Shown piece after piece: positions 16,312-26,500 of a stretch of DNA of 64,000 nucleotides; position 1 is the first letter of the stretch, and every line of letters begins with the position of its first letter. Made by a program: the position numbers and the translations under genes. Under the pieces are notes generated by a model. That model made no database searches, was not told the DNA's origin, and saw nothing but the letters and a program-made list of their open reading frames with translations. Origin of the DNA: Planctomycetota bacterium (GTDB lineage: Bacteria > Planctomycetota > UBA1135 > UBA2386); the NCBI GenBank assembly GCA_020638655.1, contig JACKIC010000009.1, positions 124,001 through 188,000 on the forward strand, in the 5' to 3' direction.

Positions 16312-16841
16312 ACAACCGCAACGACGAGGGCATCACCCGGATGATGCGCAACACCTGCCTGGGTCTGCTGGCCACGATCGCCGCGGCGTGCGGCGCGACC
16401 GCCGACAAGACGCCGCCGTCCCCCACCGCCGAGCGCATCGGCACCTACGACGGCCGCGCGGTCGCGATCGCCTACGCCAACTCCGACCTGTTCCGGCAGT
16501 GGCTCGACGGGGTCCGCAAGGAGCACGACGCGGCCGCAGCCGCGGGCGACACGAAGCGCGCCGCCGAGTTCGAGGCCAAGGCCGTCACGCAGCAGGAGCG
16601 CTTCCACGGACAGGCGTTCGGTGGCGACGACATCGACGACATCCTCGAGCGCGTCGCCGCGCAGCTGCCCGCGATCCGCGCGCAGGCCGGTGTCGCGCGC
16701 CTCGAAGCGATCAACCAGCCACGGCCGGCCGACGCCGCGACCGTCGACGTCACCGATGCGATCGTGGCGCTCTTCCACCCCGACGACCGGGCCAAGGGCT
16801 GGATCGCCGACATCCGCGGCAAGCCGTTCCCCAAGCGCTGA
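16308..16841 (+). CDS. Putative lipoprotein of unknown function
   Basis: A 177-aa protein with an N-terminal signal sequence ending in a lipobox-like ATIAAAC (Cys near residue 28), so probably membrane-anchored on the periplasmic side. The mature part starts with RIGTYDGRAVAIAYANSDLF, a motif I associate with a family of uncharacterised bacterial lipoproteins. A charged helical stretch with coiled-coil character follows (KEHDAAAAAGDTKRAAEFEAK). No catalytic motif is visible. A purine-rich GAGAGAGAA lies before the ATG at 16308; ATG 16341 would give a shorter, more typical signal peptide. It is the second gene of the TetR operon and ends 4 bp from the stop of the convergent pentapeptide gene. 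Confidence 0.75.
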   Translation: MNNRNDEGITRMMRNTCLGLLATIAAACGATADKTPPSPTAERIGTYDGRAVAIAYANSDLFRQWLDGVRKEHDAAAAAGDTKRAAEFEAKAVTQQERFHGQAFGGDDIDDILERVAAQLPAIRAQAGVARLEAINQPRPADAATVDVTDAIVALFHPDDRAKGWIADIRGKPFPKR

Positions 16842-16845
16842 ACGA

Positions 16846-18663
16846 CTATCCGCCCGCGGTCTCGGCGTCGGCGTCGAGGATCGCGCGGCAGCGGCGCAGC
16901 CAACTGCGCTGCTCGGGATCGAGCCGCGCGCCGCGCAGGTCGACGAGGTAGAAGTCGACGCCGGACAGCCGCGCGCCCCGCAGATCGCAATCGCACAGGT
17001 TGGCCTTGCGCACCGCCTCGGGCGGCTGGAAGTGCTGCTCGAGCGACTCGTCGGTGTAGAAGCCCGTGCGGCTGCCCTCCTGGGCGATGGGGCTGTCGAC
17101 CAGGCCGCTGCGCGAGCTGCCCGTCTGGAACGTCGCCCCGGTGAAATCCGCGCCGCGCAGGTCCGCGCCGTGCCAGTCCACCTCGGCGAGCCGCGTGCGA
17201 CGCAGATCCGCGGCGCGCAGGTCGGCACCGGGCCAGCGCGTCGCGGTCAGCGTCGCGCGGTGGAAGAACCCGCGGCAGGCGGCGAAGCCCGGCAGGTCCG
17301 TGCCGCTCAGGTCGCAGCCGACGAACGACGCGTCTTCGCACAGGGCTCCCGACAGCTGCGTGGTGCGCAGATCGACCTTGTCGAACACCGTGGCCAGACA
17401 GCGCGCGCCGGACAGGTCGGCGTGTTCGAGGTCGCAGCCATCGAGCAGGGTCATGGTCAAGTAGGCGCCGCGCAACGTCGCGCCCGCGAGGCGCGCGCCG
17501 CCCATCACCGCCCGTTCCAGGTCCGCGCCGGTCAGATCCACGCCCGTCAGGTTCGCCCACTGGCACGTGGCGCGCTCGAGCTTCGCGCGGCGCGCCGACA
17601 GCCCCGCCCCCTTGCAGTGGGCGAGTTGAGCCGCCGTGAGGTCGGCGTCGTCGAGGTTGGCCCCTGCGAGGCGCACGTTGTGCATGACCGCGCCCGCCAG
17701 CACGGCGCTCCGCAGGTCGGCGCCGCGGAAGTCCGCGTCGGTGGCCACGCCGATGTGCGTGCCGCTCAGGTCCGCGCCGACGGCACGCGCGTCCGAGAGA
17801 TCGAGGAACACCTGCCGCGGCGGCCGGAATCCCGGCTGCGCGCAGCAGAGCAGACTCAGCGCGGCGGCGGCGACCTCGCCGGCCTCGAGGCGCGCCAGCA
17901 GCCGGATCACGTGGTCGGGTTCTTCGCGCAGCGCCGCGGCGATCGCGGCGAGCAGCTCCGGATCCCAGCGCAGGTGCGCCAGCGCCACCACCTCGTCGGC
18001 GAGGGTGTGTTCGATCAGGGCGCGGGCCGCCAGCGTCGCGCGCAGCACCGGCACGGTCAGGAACGGCCAGCTGGCATCGGCGGCTTCGACCTTGAAGTAG
18101 CTGCGCAGCGCCGCGCGCCGCGCCGCGAGCGCCTCGCCCGCCGACACCGACCCGGCGATCACCGCGGTGATCGCCTGACGCACGTCGCGCGATGCCCCGG
18201 CCGCGAGCCGATCCAGTACGCGCGAAGCGAGCACGGGCCACGGCCCGAGTACGTCGTCGCCGGCCCGGCGCCACGCAGCGAGCGCGCCGGCGATGTCGCC
18301 GGCGCCGCTGGCCAGCAGGTACTCGAGGGCGTCGTCGGCGCTCCACGGCGCGAGCCGCAGCACGACGGGCCGCTCGTTCGGGCGGTACGTGGTCTCCACG
18401 ATCACCTGCGCCTGCAGCCCACCGACGTCCGCGAGCCCGTCGAACAGCGCCAGCCGCGCTTCGCCCGCGAACGCCGCAGCGAGGTGGCGAAGGGCCGTGC
18501 TCTTGCCGGCGCCGGGCGATCCCGCGAGGTGCACACACTGGCGCCGGCCCACCGCCAGCAGGTCGGCGATCTCCTCTTCGAGCAGTCGGGGCAGGGAGCT
18601 GCCCTTGCGGAACACTCGCGGCCGCACGATCGCGCGCTCGGGTTGGATCGGCGGCTTCGCCAT
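16846..18663 (-). CDS. P-loop NTPase with C-terminal pentapeptide repeats
   Basis: A 605-aa protein. The N-terminal module has a Walker A motif GSPGAGKST at 48-56 and a weak Walker B candidate (ARLALFDGL). About 200 helical residues follow and look like the lid/arm region of STAND- or AAA-type ATPases. From about residue 285 to the end are many A(D/N)LxG pentapeptide repeats (for example GADLSG, GADFTG, GANLDD), predicted to fold as a right-handed quadrilateral beta-helix. Such helices can mimic DNA or act as protein-binding rods. Charged loop insertions interrupt the helix near 510-560. No membrane segment or signal peptide is present, so it is cytosolic. A TAGCAT box lies nine bases before the ATG. 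The function is unknown; signalling or defence-like roles are conceivable. Confidence 0.85.
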   Translation of the reverse strand: MAKPPIQPERAIVRPRVFRKGSSLPRLLEEEIADLLAVGRRQCVHLAGSPGAGKSTALRHLAAAFAGEARLALFDGLADVGGLQAQVIVETTYRPNERPVVLRLAPWSADDALEYLLASGAGDIAGALAAWRRAGDDVLGPWPVLASRVLDRLAAGASRDVRQAITAVIAGSVSAGEALAARRAALRSYFKVEAADASWPFLTVPVLRATLAARALIEHTLADEVVALAHLRWDPELLAAIAAALREEPDHVIRLLARLEAGEVAAAALSLLCCAQPGFRPPRQVFLDLSDARAVGADLSGTHIGVATDADFRGADLRSAVLAGAVMHNVRLAGANLDDADLTAAQLAHCKGAGLSARRAKLERATCQWANLTGVDLTGADLERAVMGGARLAGATLRGAYLTMTLLDGCDLEHADLSGARCLATVFDKVDLRTTQLSGALCEDASFVGCDLSGTDLPGFAACRGFFHRATLTATRWPGADLRAADLRRTRLAEVDWHGADLRGADFTGATFQTGSSRSGLVDSPIAQEGSRTGFYTDESLEQHFQPPEAVRKANLCDCDLRGARLSGVDFYLVDLRGARLDPEQRSWLRRCRAILDADAETAGG

Positions 18664-18672
18664 CGACCCGCC

Positions 18673-18678
18673 ATGCTA
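18673..18678 (-). promoter_or_regulatory. TAnnnT -10-like box before the NTPase-pentapeptide gene
   Basis: Minus strand GGTAGCATGGCGGGTCG precedes the ATG at 18663. TAGCAT ends nine bases from the start and no ribosome-binding site lies between. Confidence 0.45.
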
Positions 18679-18709
18679 CCCAGGCGGCGCAGGCGCGTCC
18701 GGAACACCG

Positions 18710-19984
18710 TCAGCGCAGCAGCCCGTAGACGCGCACCGAGGTACCCGATGTCGCGCCCCCGTCGGTCGGCAGCACCGCGCCGCCGACGACCAGCTGCACG
18801 CCCATGCGGCGCGGCGACTGGCGCACGCCGCACAGCTGCGCGAACGCGCCCGCACAGCCCCGTTCGACGACGCGCTCGGCGCCGACCACGCGGCCCGCGT
18901 CGAGCACCTGCACGTAGAGCACCGAGTTCTGCTCGGCTTCCTTGCTGTAGAAGGCCAGCATCTGGTTGCCGGGGCCGCGCGCCAGCGCCAGGCACCGCGG
19001 GTTGTAGTTGCCGCCGCGCTGCGGCCGATCCGCCGCGAGCACGAGCGTCGTCCAGGTGTCGCTGCCGTGCGGAGCGTGCGCGACGACGAACTGGCCGTTG
19101 CCGCCCTGGCCGGTGCCGAGCACCGACATCACGTAACGATCGCCGAGCTGGTCCACGGCGGTCAGGCTCGCGTTGCTGTTGCTGAGTTCGCCGCCGCCCG
19201 TCGGGGTGACGCGCACGTCGCGGCGCTGCACGAACTCGCCGCGCGCCACGTCGTACGAACGCATCGCGATGCAATGGCCCGAGTCCGCGTAGGTGCGGTA
19301 GGAGCTGTGCACGACGCCGTCGCGCTCGGCGAGGTCGGCCCAGATGCCGGCCGTGCCGACGTTGATCATCTGCGGCTGCGACCAGCTGTCGGCGCCGCCG
19401 TCGAGGTCGCCGAGCACGCGCAGGCCGGTCGCCCAGCCCGGGTAGCCCTTGGTCTGCGGCGAGCGGTGCGCCCCGATCGCCACCACGAGCTTGCCAGCCG
19501 CGAGGCACGCGTCGTTGGCGTAGTACTGGTCGTTGATGCCGGTCCCGTGCGCGAGGCGGACCGGCGCGCCGACGAACTGCTGCCCCTGCAGATCGAACGC
19601 AATGTGGAACACCGACGGCCACTCGCCGTCGCCGCGCCCTTCCCAGACGAGGTGCAGCCGCTGCCGCTCCGGCTCGGCGACGAGCACACCGCGGCCGTCG
19701 CGGGCGCCGGGCGCGGTCGCCGCGAGCTGCCACTGCGCCCCGCCGACCGACCGCCACAGCTCGAGGTCGATGTCGTACGGGTCGCGCACCGACTTGTGGC
19801 GGTCCACGAGCACGTACCAGTTGCCGTCGGCGCCGAGCGCGACCGAGCGCTGGAACGGCATCATCGCGGCGACCATCTCGCCTGGACCGGCGTTCGTCAC
19901 GGTCGCGAAGCCGAGCTTCTGCGCGGGCAGCGCACCCGAGCCGACGACGAGCAGGTAAAGCAGAGTGTTCGCGATGCGGTGCAT
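18710..19984 (-). CDS. Secreted protein, beta-propeller-like, unknown function
   Basis: A 424-aa protein with a signal peptide (MHRIANTLLYLLVVGSGALPAQ). The rest is rich in short beta-strand segments with repeated Trp/Gly patterns (NWYVLVDRHKS, LHLVWEGRGDGEWPSVFHIAF, DTWTTLVLA). These recall BNR/sialidase-like or other six-bladed propellers that compare recorded values, but no Asp-box consensus is clear. No catalytic residues can be assigned. A TAGGCT box ends six bases before the ATG. The gene is divergent from the asparaginase gene across 79 bp and lies 46 bp upstream of the start of the NTPase-pentapeptide gene on the same strand. Confidence 0.65.
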   Translation of the reverse strand: MHRIANTLLYLLVVGSGALPAQKLGFATVTNAGPGEMVAAMMPFQRSVALGADGNWYVLVDRHKSVRDPYDIDLELWRSVGGAQWQLAATAPGARDGRGVLVAEPERQRLHLVWEGRGDGEWPSVFHIAFDLQGQQFVGAPVRLAHGTGINDQYYANDACLAAGKLVVAIGAHRSPQTKGYPGWATGLRVLGDLDGGADSWSQPQMINVGTAGIWADLAERDGVVHSSYRTYADSGHCIAMRSYDVARGEFVQRRDVRVTPTGGGELSNSNASLTAVDQLGDRYVMSVLGTGQGGNGQFVVAHAPHGSDTWTTLVLAADRPQRGGNYNPRCLALARGPGNQMLAFYSKEAEQNSVLYVQVLDAGRVVGAERVVERGCAGAFAQLCGVRQSPRRMGVQLVVGGAVLPTDGGATSGTSVRVYGLLR

Positions 19985-19990
19985 GCGCGC

Positions 19991-19996
19991 AGCCTA
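19991..19996 (-). promoter_or_regulatory. TAnnnT -10-like box before the secreted propeller-like gene
   Basis: Minus strand CTCTAGGCTGCGCGC directly precedes the ATG at 19984. TAGGCT ends six bases from it. Confidence 0.45.
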
Positions 19997-20063
19997 GAGC
20001 ATGGACGCCGGTTCGGGCATCGGTCGCCGCGACCTCGCCGGTAAGCTCGCGCCCGAGACCGCC

Positions 20064-21062
20064 ATGAACCACCTGCCGACCACGCTCGTCGCCCTGTCCC
20101 TGCTCACCGCCTGCCACAGCGGCCCGCCCCCTGCTGCCGACGCCCCCACCTGGGCGATCGCGATCCACGGCGGCGCCGGCACGCTCGGCAAGAACCGCCC
20201 CGCGGCCGAGTTCGCCGAATACGAGGCGGTGCTGACGCGCGCGCTGCGACACGGCGCGGACCTGCTCGACGGCGGCGCCGAGGCGCTCGACGTGTGTGAG
20301 GCCGTGGTGCGCATCCTCGAGGACGACCCGCACTTCAACGCCGGCTACGGCGCGGTGTTCAACGCGGTGGGTGCGCACGAGCTCGACGCCTCGATCATGG
20401 ACGGCGCGACGATGCGCTGCGGCGCGGTCACCGGCGTGCGCACCGTCAAGAACCCCGTGTCGCTGGCGCGGCTGGTGATGACCAAGACGCCGCACGTGCT
20501 GCTGATGGGCGACGGCGCCGAGCAGTTCGCGGACAGCGTCGGCGTCGAGCGCGTGCCCAACAGCCACTTCGACACGCCGTCGCGCAAGCGCGCCCTCGAG
20601 CGCGCGCTGCGCGCACAGGAGAAGAACGCATCGATCGACCTGCCACAGACCAAGAACGATCGCTACGGCACCGTCGGCTGCGTCGTGCGCGACCGCCGCG
20701 GCCACCTCGCCGCGGCGACCAGCACCGGCGGCATGACCGCCAAGCGCTTCGGCCGCGTCGGCGACGCGCCCGTGATCGGCGCCGGCAACTACGCCGACGA
20801 CACCGTCGCGGTGAGCTGCACGGGCACCGGCGAGGAGTTCATCCGGCACTCGATCGCGCACAGCGTCTCTGCGCACATGAAGCTCGCCGGCCAGAGCCTC
20901 GAGCAGGCGACGCACGCGGTGATCTTCGACGTGCTGCAGAAGGACGACGGCGGCCTGATCTCGGTCGACAAGGACGGCAACCTCGCGACGCCGTTCAACA
21001 GCGAGGGCATGTACCGCGGCACCGCGAACAGCGCCGGCCGGTTCGAGGTCGCGATCTTCTGA
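20064..21062 (+). CDS. Isoaspartyl peptidase / L-asparaginase (Ntn hydrolase), lipoprotein
   Basis: A 332-aa plant-type asparaginase precursor that self-cleaves to alpha and beta subunits. HGGAGT at 35-40 opens the alpha subunit, and EAVVRILEDDPHFNAGYGAVF with the following SIMDGA segment is the family core. The cleavage site is YGTVGCVV, with Thr203 as the new N-terminal nucleophile. TGTGEEFIR and the TSTGGMTAKRFGRVGD loop line the active site. The N-terminus has a lipobox (LSLLTAC, Cys17), so the enzyme should be exported and lipid-anchored. The upstream in-frame start at 20001 would add a non-hydrophobic extension and is rejected. A TAAGCT box lies 16 bases before the ATG. It hydrolyses isoaspartyl dipeptides or asparagine in the periplasm (family knowledge). 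Confidence 0.92.
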   Translation: MNHLPTTLVALSLLTACHSGPPPAADAPTWAIAIHGGAGTLGKNRPAAEFAEYEAVLTRALRHGADLLDGGAEALDVCEAVVRILEDDPHFNAGYGAVFNAVGAHELDASIMDGATMRCGAVTGVRTVKNPVSLARLVMTKTPHVLLMGDGAEQFADSVGVERVPNSHFDTPSRKRALERALRAQEKNASIDLPQTKNDRYGTVGCVVRDRRGHLAAATSTGGMTAKRFGRVGDAPVIGAGNYADDTVAVSCTGTGEEFIRHSIAHSVSAHMKLAGQSLEQATHAVIFDVLQKDDGGLISVDKDGNLATPFNSEGMYRGTANSAGRFEVAIF

Positions 21063-21071
21063 CGCCGCGGC

Positions 21072-22863
21072 TCACTGCAGCACGATCGGCTCGAACTTCA
21101 CGTCGACCGCGAGCCGGAAGTGCTTCGCCTCGAGCGCCCCGCGGCGGAACACGACCTCGGTCACCGGTCCCGCCGGCAGCGGCGCGAGCAGGTTGCCGTC
21201 GTGGTCGCTGCGCGCGGTGCGCAGCAGGGTGTCGGCGAGCTGCGCGAGGCCCGAGGCGCGCCAGTCGTCGCGCGGGGTGTTCGTCTCGACGCGCGGCCAG
21301 CAGTCGACCGGGACGCCGACGCCGGCCAGTCCCGCACCCGCGGCGTCCAGGCAGCGCAACGACAACATCGGCACGGGGCGGCCGATCAGGCGCCGGGTGC
21401 CACCCGCGCCATCGGCCCAGATGCGCTCACACCATGCGCGCGTTCCGTCGGTCGCAAGCACCAACCAGTCGGTGCTCGCCGCACGCATCGTCACGACACC
21501 CTCGGCGTCGGCGACGCAGCGGTCGAACCAGCGACGCGGATACCCCTCAGTCGGCACGCCCACGACCACGTGCACGAACGGCACGGGACGGTCGCCTTCG
21601 TCGACGAACACCAGCCGATGCTCACGCAGACTCGCGAGGTCGAGCGCCTGCGGCGGCGCCGCCGCGCCGAGCAGCCCGACGACGATCCGCGTCGGCGCAG
21701 CGACCCCGATCGCACGCGGCCGCAGGTAGCAGAGCAGGGCGCCGGTCTCGCGAGGCAGCTCGAACGATGCCGGGCGCGCGTCCTGGCCCTCGAACGCGCC
21801 CGGAACCAAGAGGTCGATGGCTCCGCCGCCGCTGTCGAGCGCAGCAGCGGGTCTTCACGAACGCAACGGCCGCGGCGCCTGGCAGCGCGTCGAGGCGCAT
21901 CCGGGTCGGGTCCCGCGTCGTCAGTCGGAACTCGAAGCGCTCTTCGTCGGGCACCTCGCCGCGCTGGCGGAGCAACCGGCTACCCATGAGCACGCCGCCG
22001 GTGTCGGCTGCATATCCCTCGCGCGACGCGAGCAGACGGAACGCACGCGCGTTCTTCTCTTCGGCCCAGGGCAACCGGATCGTCGCCTGCCCTTGTGCAT
22101 CGGTGACACCGGCGCGACGCCAGCCGCAGACGGAACCCCGCGGCAACGGATCGCAGCCGCGCGACCAGTTCCGCGACTCCGCCGGCGTCCAGATCGCGGC
22201 CCCCGCGATCGGCACGCCGTCTTGATCGACGACCAGGCACTCGAACTGCTGCGTCGGCAGGAACGTCACGCTGGCCGGCGTGCCCTCGACGAGCATCGCG
22301 AAGTCGAGGATCTGTCCGTCGCCGTCGACCAGCGCGAGCTCGATCGGCTCGTCGGGCAACGGCCCGAGCTTGACCACGCCGTCCCCGGGCAGCACGACGT
22401 CCTCACCGCACGCGTATTGCCCCCCGACCAAGGCCCGCAGCGCCGGCGGCGCGTCTACGACCCACGGCGCGGCGCCGCGCACGGCGATCGCACGCGGCGC
22501 GGCGCGGCGGTTCGCGCGCAGTTCGATGCGTTTGCCGGCCACCGCCTGCATCGTCGCCGTGGTGACCAGGTGCGCGCCGTTGGCATCGCGCGGCCCGATC
22601 GCCCAGACGACGTAGGGGCTGCCGAGCAGCAGCTCCGCCGCGAACGCGCCGTGTTCGTCGCTGCGCACCTCGATCCGATCGGGCGTTCCACCCAGCGCCT
22701 GCGAGACCTCCTGCACGAACGTGACCCGCGCTGCGCCGACCGGGGTGCCGTCCGGCTCGAGCAGGGTGCCGGTGCACGCGGCGCGCTGCGCGACCGCGGG
22801 CGCTGCCACCAAGGCGAAGACCAGACACGTGGACCATGCTGCTGCCGACCTGCGGAACCCCAT
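21072..22863 (-). pseudogene. Secreted carboxypeptidase-regulatory-like protein, split by a frameshift
   Basis: One gene of about 597 codons read in two frames. The N-terminal part (22863 down to about 21850) has a signal peptide (GFRRSAAAWSTCLVFALVAAPAVAQ) and repeated beta-sandwich units resembling carboxypeptidase regulatory/Ig-like folds (GTLLEPDGTPVGAARVTF, LVVDQDGVPIAGAAIW). The frame breaks at a GGG run at 21849-21851. Removing one G restores FVKTAAALDSGGGAIDLLVPG and the sequence continues to the TGA at 21072, including another unit (LRCLDAAGAGLAGVGVPVDC). A single-base error or a recent mutation is equally possible. A TATCGT box lies seven bases before the ATG. It is divergent from the ECF sigma factor gene. 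Function is unknown, probably a surface protein. Confidence 0.78.
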
Positions 22864-22870
22864 CCGGGCG

Positions 22871-22876
22871 ACGATA
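22871..22876 (-). promoter_or_regulatory. TAnnnT -10-like box before the frameshifted surface protein
   Basis: Minus strand GGTATCGTCGCCCGG precedes the ATG at 22863 with seven bases between TATCGT and ATG. It repeats the upstream sequence of the hydrolase gene at 6885 almost base for base. Confidence 0.5.
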
Positions 22877-22953
22877 CCGGCCCTTCGGTCGCCGCACACC
22901 CGCCGCCGCCTTGCCATGGGGTATCCTTGCGCCGCCCAGCCACTCTCCCCCGC

Positions 22954-23592
22954 ATGCCACCTCCCGGCGAGCCCGGCGCCCCGCACCTCGCGCCCTCCAC
23001 CTGGAGCCGACTGATCGACAGCATCGACGCGGCCAACGTGTTCGTGCTGATCGGCAGTTGGCTCGGGCCCAAGGTGCGCCTCGAGGTCTCGGTCGAGGAC
23101 GTCTGGCAGGAGACGCTGTGGATGGCGTGGCGCGACCGCCAGCAGCACGAGTGGGTCAACCTGACCAAGTATCGCGCCTGGCTGCTCGGCATCGCCCGCA
23201 ACCGCGTCTACGAGATCGTGCGCAACGCCGGCCGCATCAAGCGCGGCGGCCACGTGCGCACCAGCCCGATGTCGGCGCTGGGCACCGGCGACTTCGGCAA
23301 CGCCGACACCGCCTCGGGATACCTGCCGCCGCAGTCCACCACGCCGAGCCGCGTCGCCAGCAACCTCGAACGCGCGCGCATCCTCGAACGCGCGCTGACG
23401 ATGGTCGACGAACCGCTGCGCGAGGTCGTGCGGCTGCGGCTGTTCGAGGAGCTGTCGTCGCAGGCCACCGCCGTCGCGCTGCAGATCCCGCTGTCGACCG
23501 CCAAGGAGCGCTTCGTGCGCGGCACGCAGAAGTACCGCGACGCCCTGCAGCGCCTGCTGGGTCGCGACGATTCGACCGGAGCCGCGCCTTGA
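22954..23592 (+). CDS. ECF-type RNA polymerase sigma factor
   Basis: A 212-aa extracytoplasmic-function sigma factor. Region 2 is VEDVWQETLWMAWRDRQQH and YRAWLLGIARNRVYEIVR (about 45-90). A 45-residue Gly/Ser-rich linker follows. Region 4 is LREVVRLRLFEELSSQATAV and IPLSTAKERFVRGTQKYRD (about 150-200). No anti-sigma factor is adjacent. Instead, its stop codon overlaps the TTG start of a giant Ser/Thr kinase (TTGA), the arrangement seen for many planctomycete ECF sigma factors thought to be controlled by phosphorylation. A TATCCT box lies 26 bases upstream of the ATG and would give a short leader. The target regulon is unknown. Confidence 0.9.
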   Translation: MPPPGEPGAPHLAPSTWSRLIDSIDAANVFVLIGSWLGPKVRLEVSVEDVWQETLWMAWRDRQQHEWVNLTKYRAWLLGIARNRVYEIVRNAGRIKRGGHVRTSPMSALGTGDFGNADTASGYLPPQSTTPSRVASNLERARILERALTMVDEPLREVVRLRLFEELSSQATAVALQIPLSTAKERFVRGTQKYRDALQRLLGRDDSTGAAP

Positions 23593-26500
23593 CGTCGTCA
23601 CAGACCGACGAGCCGGCGTTCGCCGACCTGCTCGACGAGCTGCTCGCCGAACTGCTCAACGGCGACGAGCCCGACCTCGCGGCCGCGGCCGCGCGCCATC
23701 CGCAGGCCGCGCACCGCATCGACGAGGCCTACCGGCTCGCGAACTCGGTCGCCGGCCGCCGCGTCAGCACCCGTCCGGTGCTGCGCGGCTACGAGATCGT
23801 GCGGGAGCTGGGCCGCGGCGGCATGGGCACGGTCTACCTCGCGCGCCAGGCCGACCTCGACCGCGAGGTCGCGATCAAGGTGCTGCCGCACTCGTTCGGG
23901 CTCTCGGCCCACAGCCGCCAGCGCTTCCTCGAGGAGGCCAAGGCGCTGGCGCGCGTCGAGCACGACAACATCGTCGGCATCCATCGCATCGTCGACGACG
24001 GCGACCTGCTCGCGTTCGAGATGGAGTTCGTCGACGGACCGAGCCTGCAGGAGGTGCTGGCCCACCTGCGCGAGGTTCGCGCCGGCGGCGTCGCGCCGAC
24101 GCTGCAGCACGTCGCCGACCTGCTGGGGCTGCCGCTCGCCGAGCTGGGCGCGCCCAACCTGACGATGTTCTTCGTGCGGTTGGGCCGCGCCATCGGCCGC
24201 GCGCTCGGCGCCGTGCACCGCGCCGGCTTCGTGCACCGCGACGTCAAGCCCGCCAACATCCTGCTGCGACAGAACGGCCAGCCCGTGCTCGCCGACTTCG
24301 GCCTGGTGCGCGACACGCAGCTCGAACTCTCGCACAAGACCGGCTTCGTCGGCACGCCCGTCTACAGCTCGCCCGAGCAGCTGCGCGGCACCGCGCCGAT
24401 CGGCGCCGCCACCGACGTCTACGCGCTCGGCGTGACCCTCTACGAGTGCCTCACGCTCGCGCCGCCGTTCGCGGGCCGCACCACCACCGACCTGCTGAGC
24501 CGCATCGAGAGCGGCCGCATCCCGCCGCTGCGCCGCAACCAGCCCGAGGCGCCGCGCGACCTCGAGACGATCCTGGCGCACGCGATGGAGCTCGAACCGC
24601 CGCGGCGCTACCGCGACGGCAACGCGTTCGCCGACGACCTGCAGCGCCTGCTCGACCTGCTGCCGATCCAGGCGCGCCCGGCGTCGCTGCTGCGCCGCGC
24701 CACGAAGTTCGCGCGCCGCAACCGGCTGCCGCTCGCGGCCGGGTGCCTCGGCGCCGCGCTGGTCGCGGCCGCGATGTTCCCGGTGATCGACTACGTGCAG
24801 GCCGCCGACCGCAACAAGCAGATCGCGCAGCAGGAGGTGCGCGCAGCGAGACAGGAGCTGCTGTCGCGCGAGGTGCGCCGGGCCGTCTGGCAACGCTCGC
24901 TGTGGGGCGGCGCGAGCGGCGGCGCCGGCGACCAGGACCGCACCGCCGAGGCCGCGTTGCAGCGCTGCGTCGAGCACTGCGACAAGGCCCTCGCCGCCGC
25001 GCCCGACGACGGCGACGCGCGCCGCGACCGCGCAGTCGTGCGCATGGCGCTGTGGCTGCGCCAGGTCACCATCGACAACAGCGACTCGCTCGCCGCCGCA
25101 CAGGCGGCCCCGGAGTATCGCGCGCGCGCCGCAGCGCTGCCGCCGCTCACGCAGCGCTTCGCCGCGGCCTCGGTGTCGGGGGAGGCCGACCAGCTCGACA
25201 TCGAAGCCGAGCTGCGGCGCGCGCCGGCCGACGACCGCAGCAGCTTCGGGCTGCTCGCGTTCCTGACCGGCGACCTGCGCTGGTGCGAGGTGGCCTGGGA
25301 AGAGCGGGGCGACGCCCCGGGCGCCCAGGACCCGCTGCGCGATGCGGTGCTGGGCCTGATCTACCTCACCGATGGGGCGCCCGAGCGCGCCTTCGTGCGG
25401 CTGCGCAGCGCGCAGCGCGCCCTGCCCGAGGTCGGCCTGGGCCTGGAGATCGCGGATGCGGCGCTGGCGATGGGCGAGACGGAACTCGCGCAGCGGTGGC
25501 TCGACCGCACCGAGGCAGCCGACGACGTCGGCGACGTGCGCAAACGCCTGCAGGCCGACCTGCGACTCGCCGCCGGCGATACCGAGGCTGCGAGCCGCGT
25601 CTACGAAGGGCTGGCCCGCGCCAGCATCGTCGACCCGACGCCGCACTACCGGCTGGCGCAGCTGCAGATGCGCGCCGGCGACCTCGAGGCCGCGGGCCGC
25701 CAACTCGACGAGCTGCTGCTGTGGTGGCCGGCGATGACGAGGTTGCGCCTGGATCGCGCCAGGGTCGCGCTGCTGCGCCGCGATGTGCCGGCCTATGTCA
25801 CCCAGGTGCTGTCGGTGCTCGCCGACGACCGCCCCCGGCTGTCGGCGGGCAGCGCCGCGGACCTGCTCGAGATCCTGCGCATCGGCGGACTGGACCGACT
25901 GCACGGCGAGCTGCGCGCGAAGCTGAACGCGCCGCGCAGCGGCCGCAGCTTCCTCGGCGGCGAGGTGCCGCTGACGACGATCCTGCCCGAGCGCATCGTC
26001 GACGAGCTGCAGCACCTGTTGCCGGCGCTCGGCGCGGCGGCGCGCCGCGCCGTGCACCTGCTCGGCAAGCCGATGCCACTCGACCCGGTGTCGGCCGGCC
26101 TGCTGGTGCTGACGCCGCTCGCGGCGAATCGCCTGCCGGGCATCGCGACCTGTTGGTCGCCGGCGCAGAACCTCGCCATCGAGGCCTGGCCGCTGCTCGT
26201 CGCGAAGGCCTACCCGGTGCTGCACTCGATCCTGTGGTCGACCGTCTCCGCGGTGATGCCGACCCAGTGGAGCATGATCGACATGCGGCGCGTGATCCCG
26301 CCGGCCGATCTGGCGCCGGAGCTCTCGTTCGGCACGCGCCTGCAGCGCGGCGCGGACTGGACCGGCGACGGGATGCACGAGCTGCTGATCTCGGCGCCGC
26401 CGCGGGACCCTTCTCTCGCGCGCGGTCGGGTGCTGGTCGTCGACGGGCGCACCCTCGAACGCCTCGCCGACCTCAGCGACGACTCGGCGGACAACATCTA

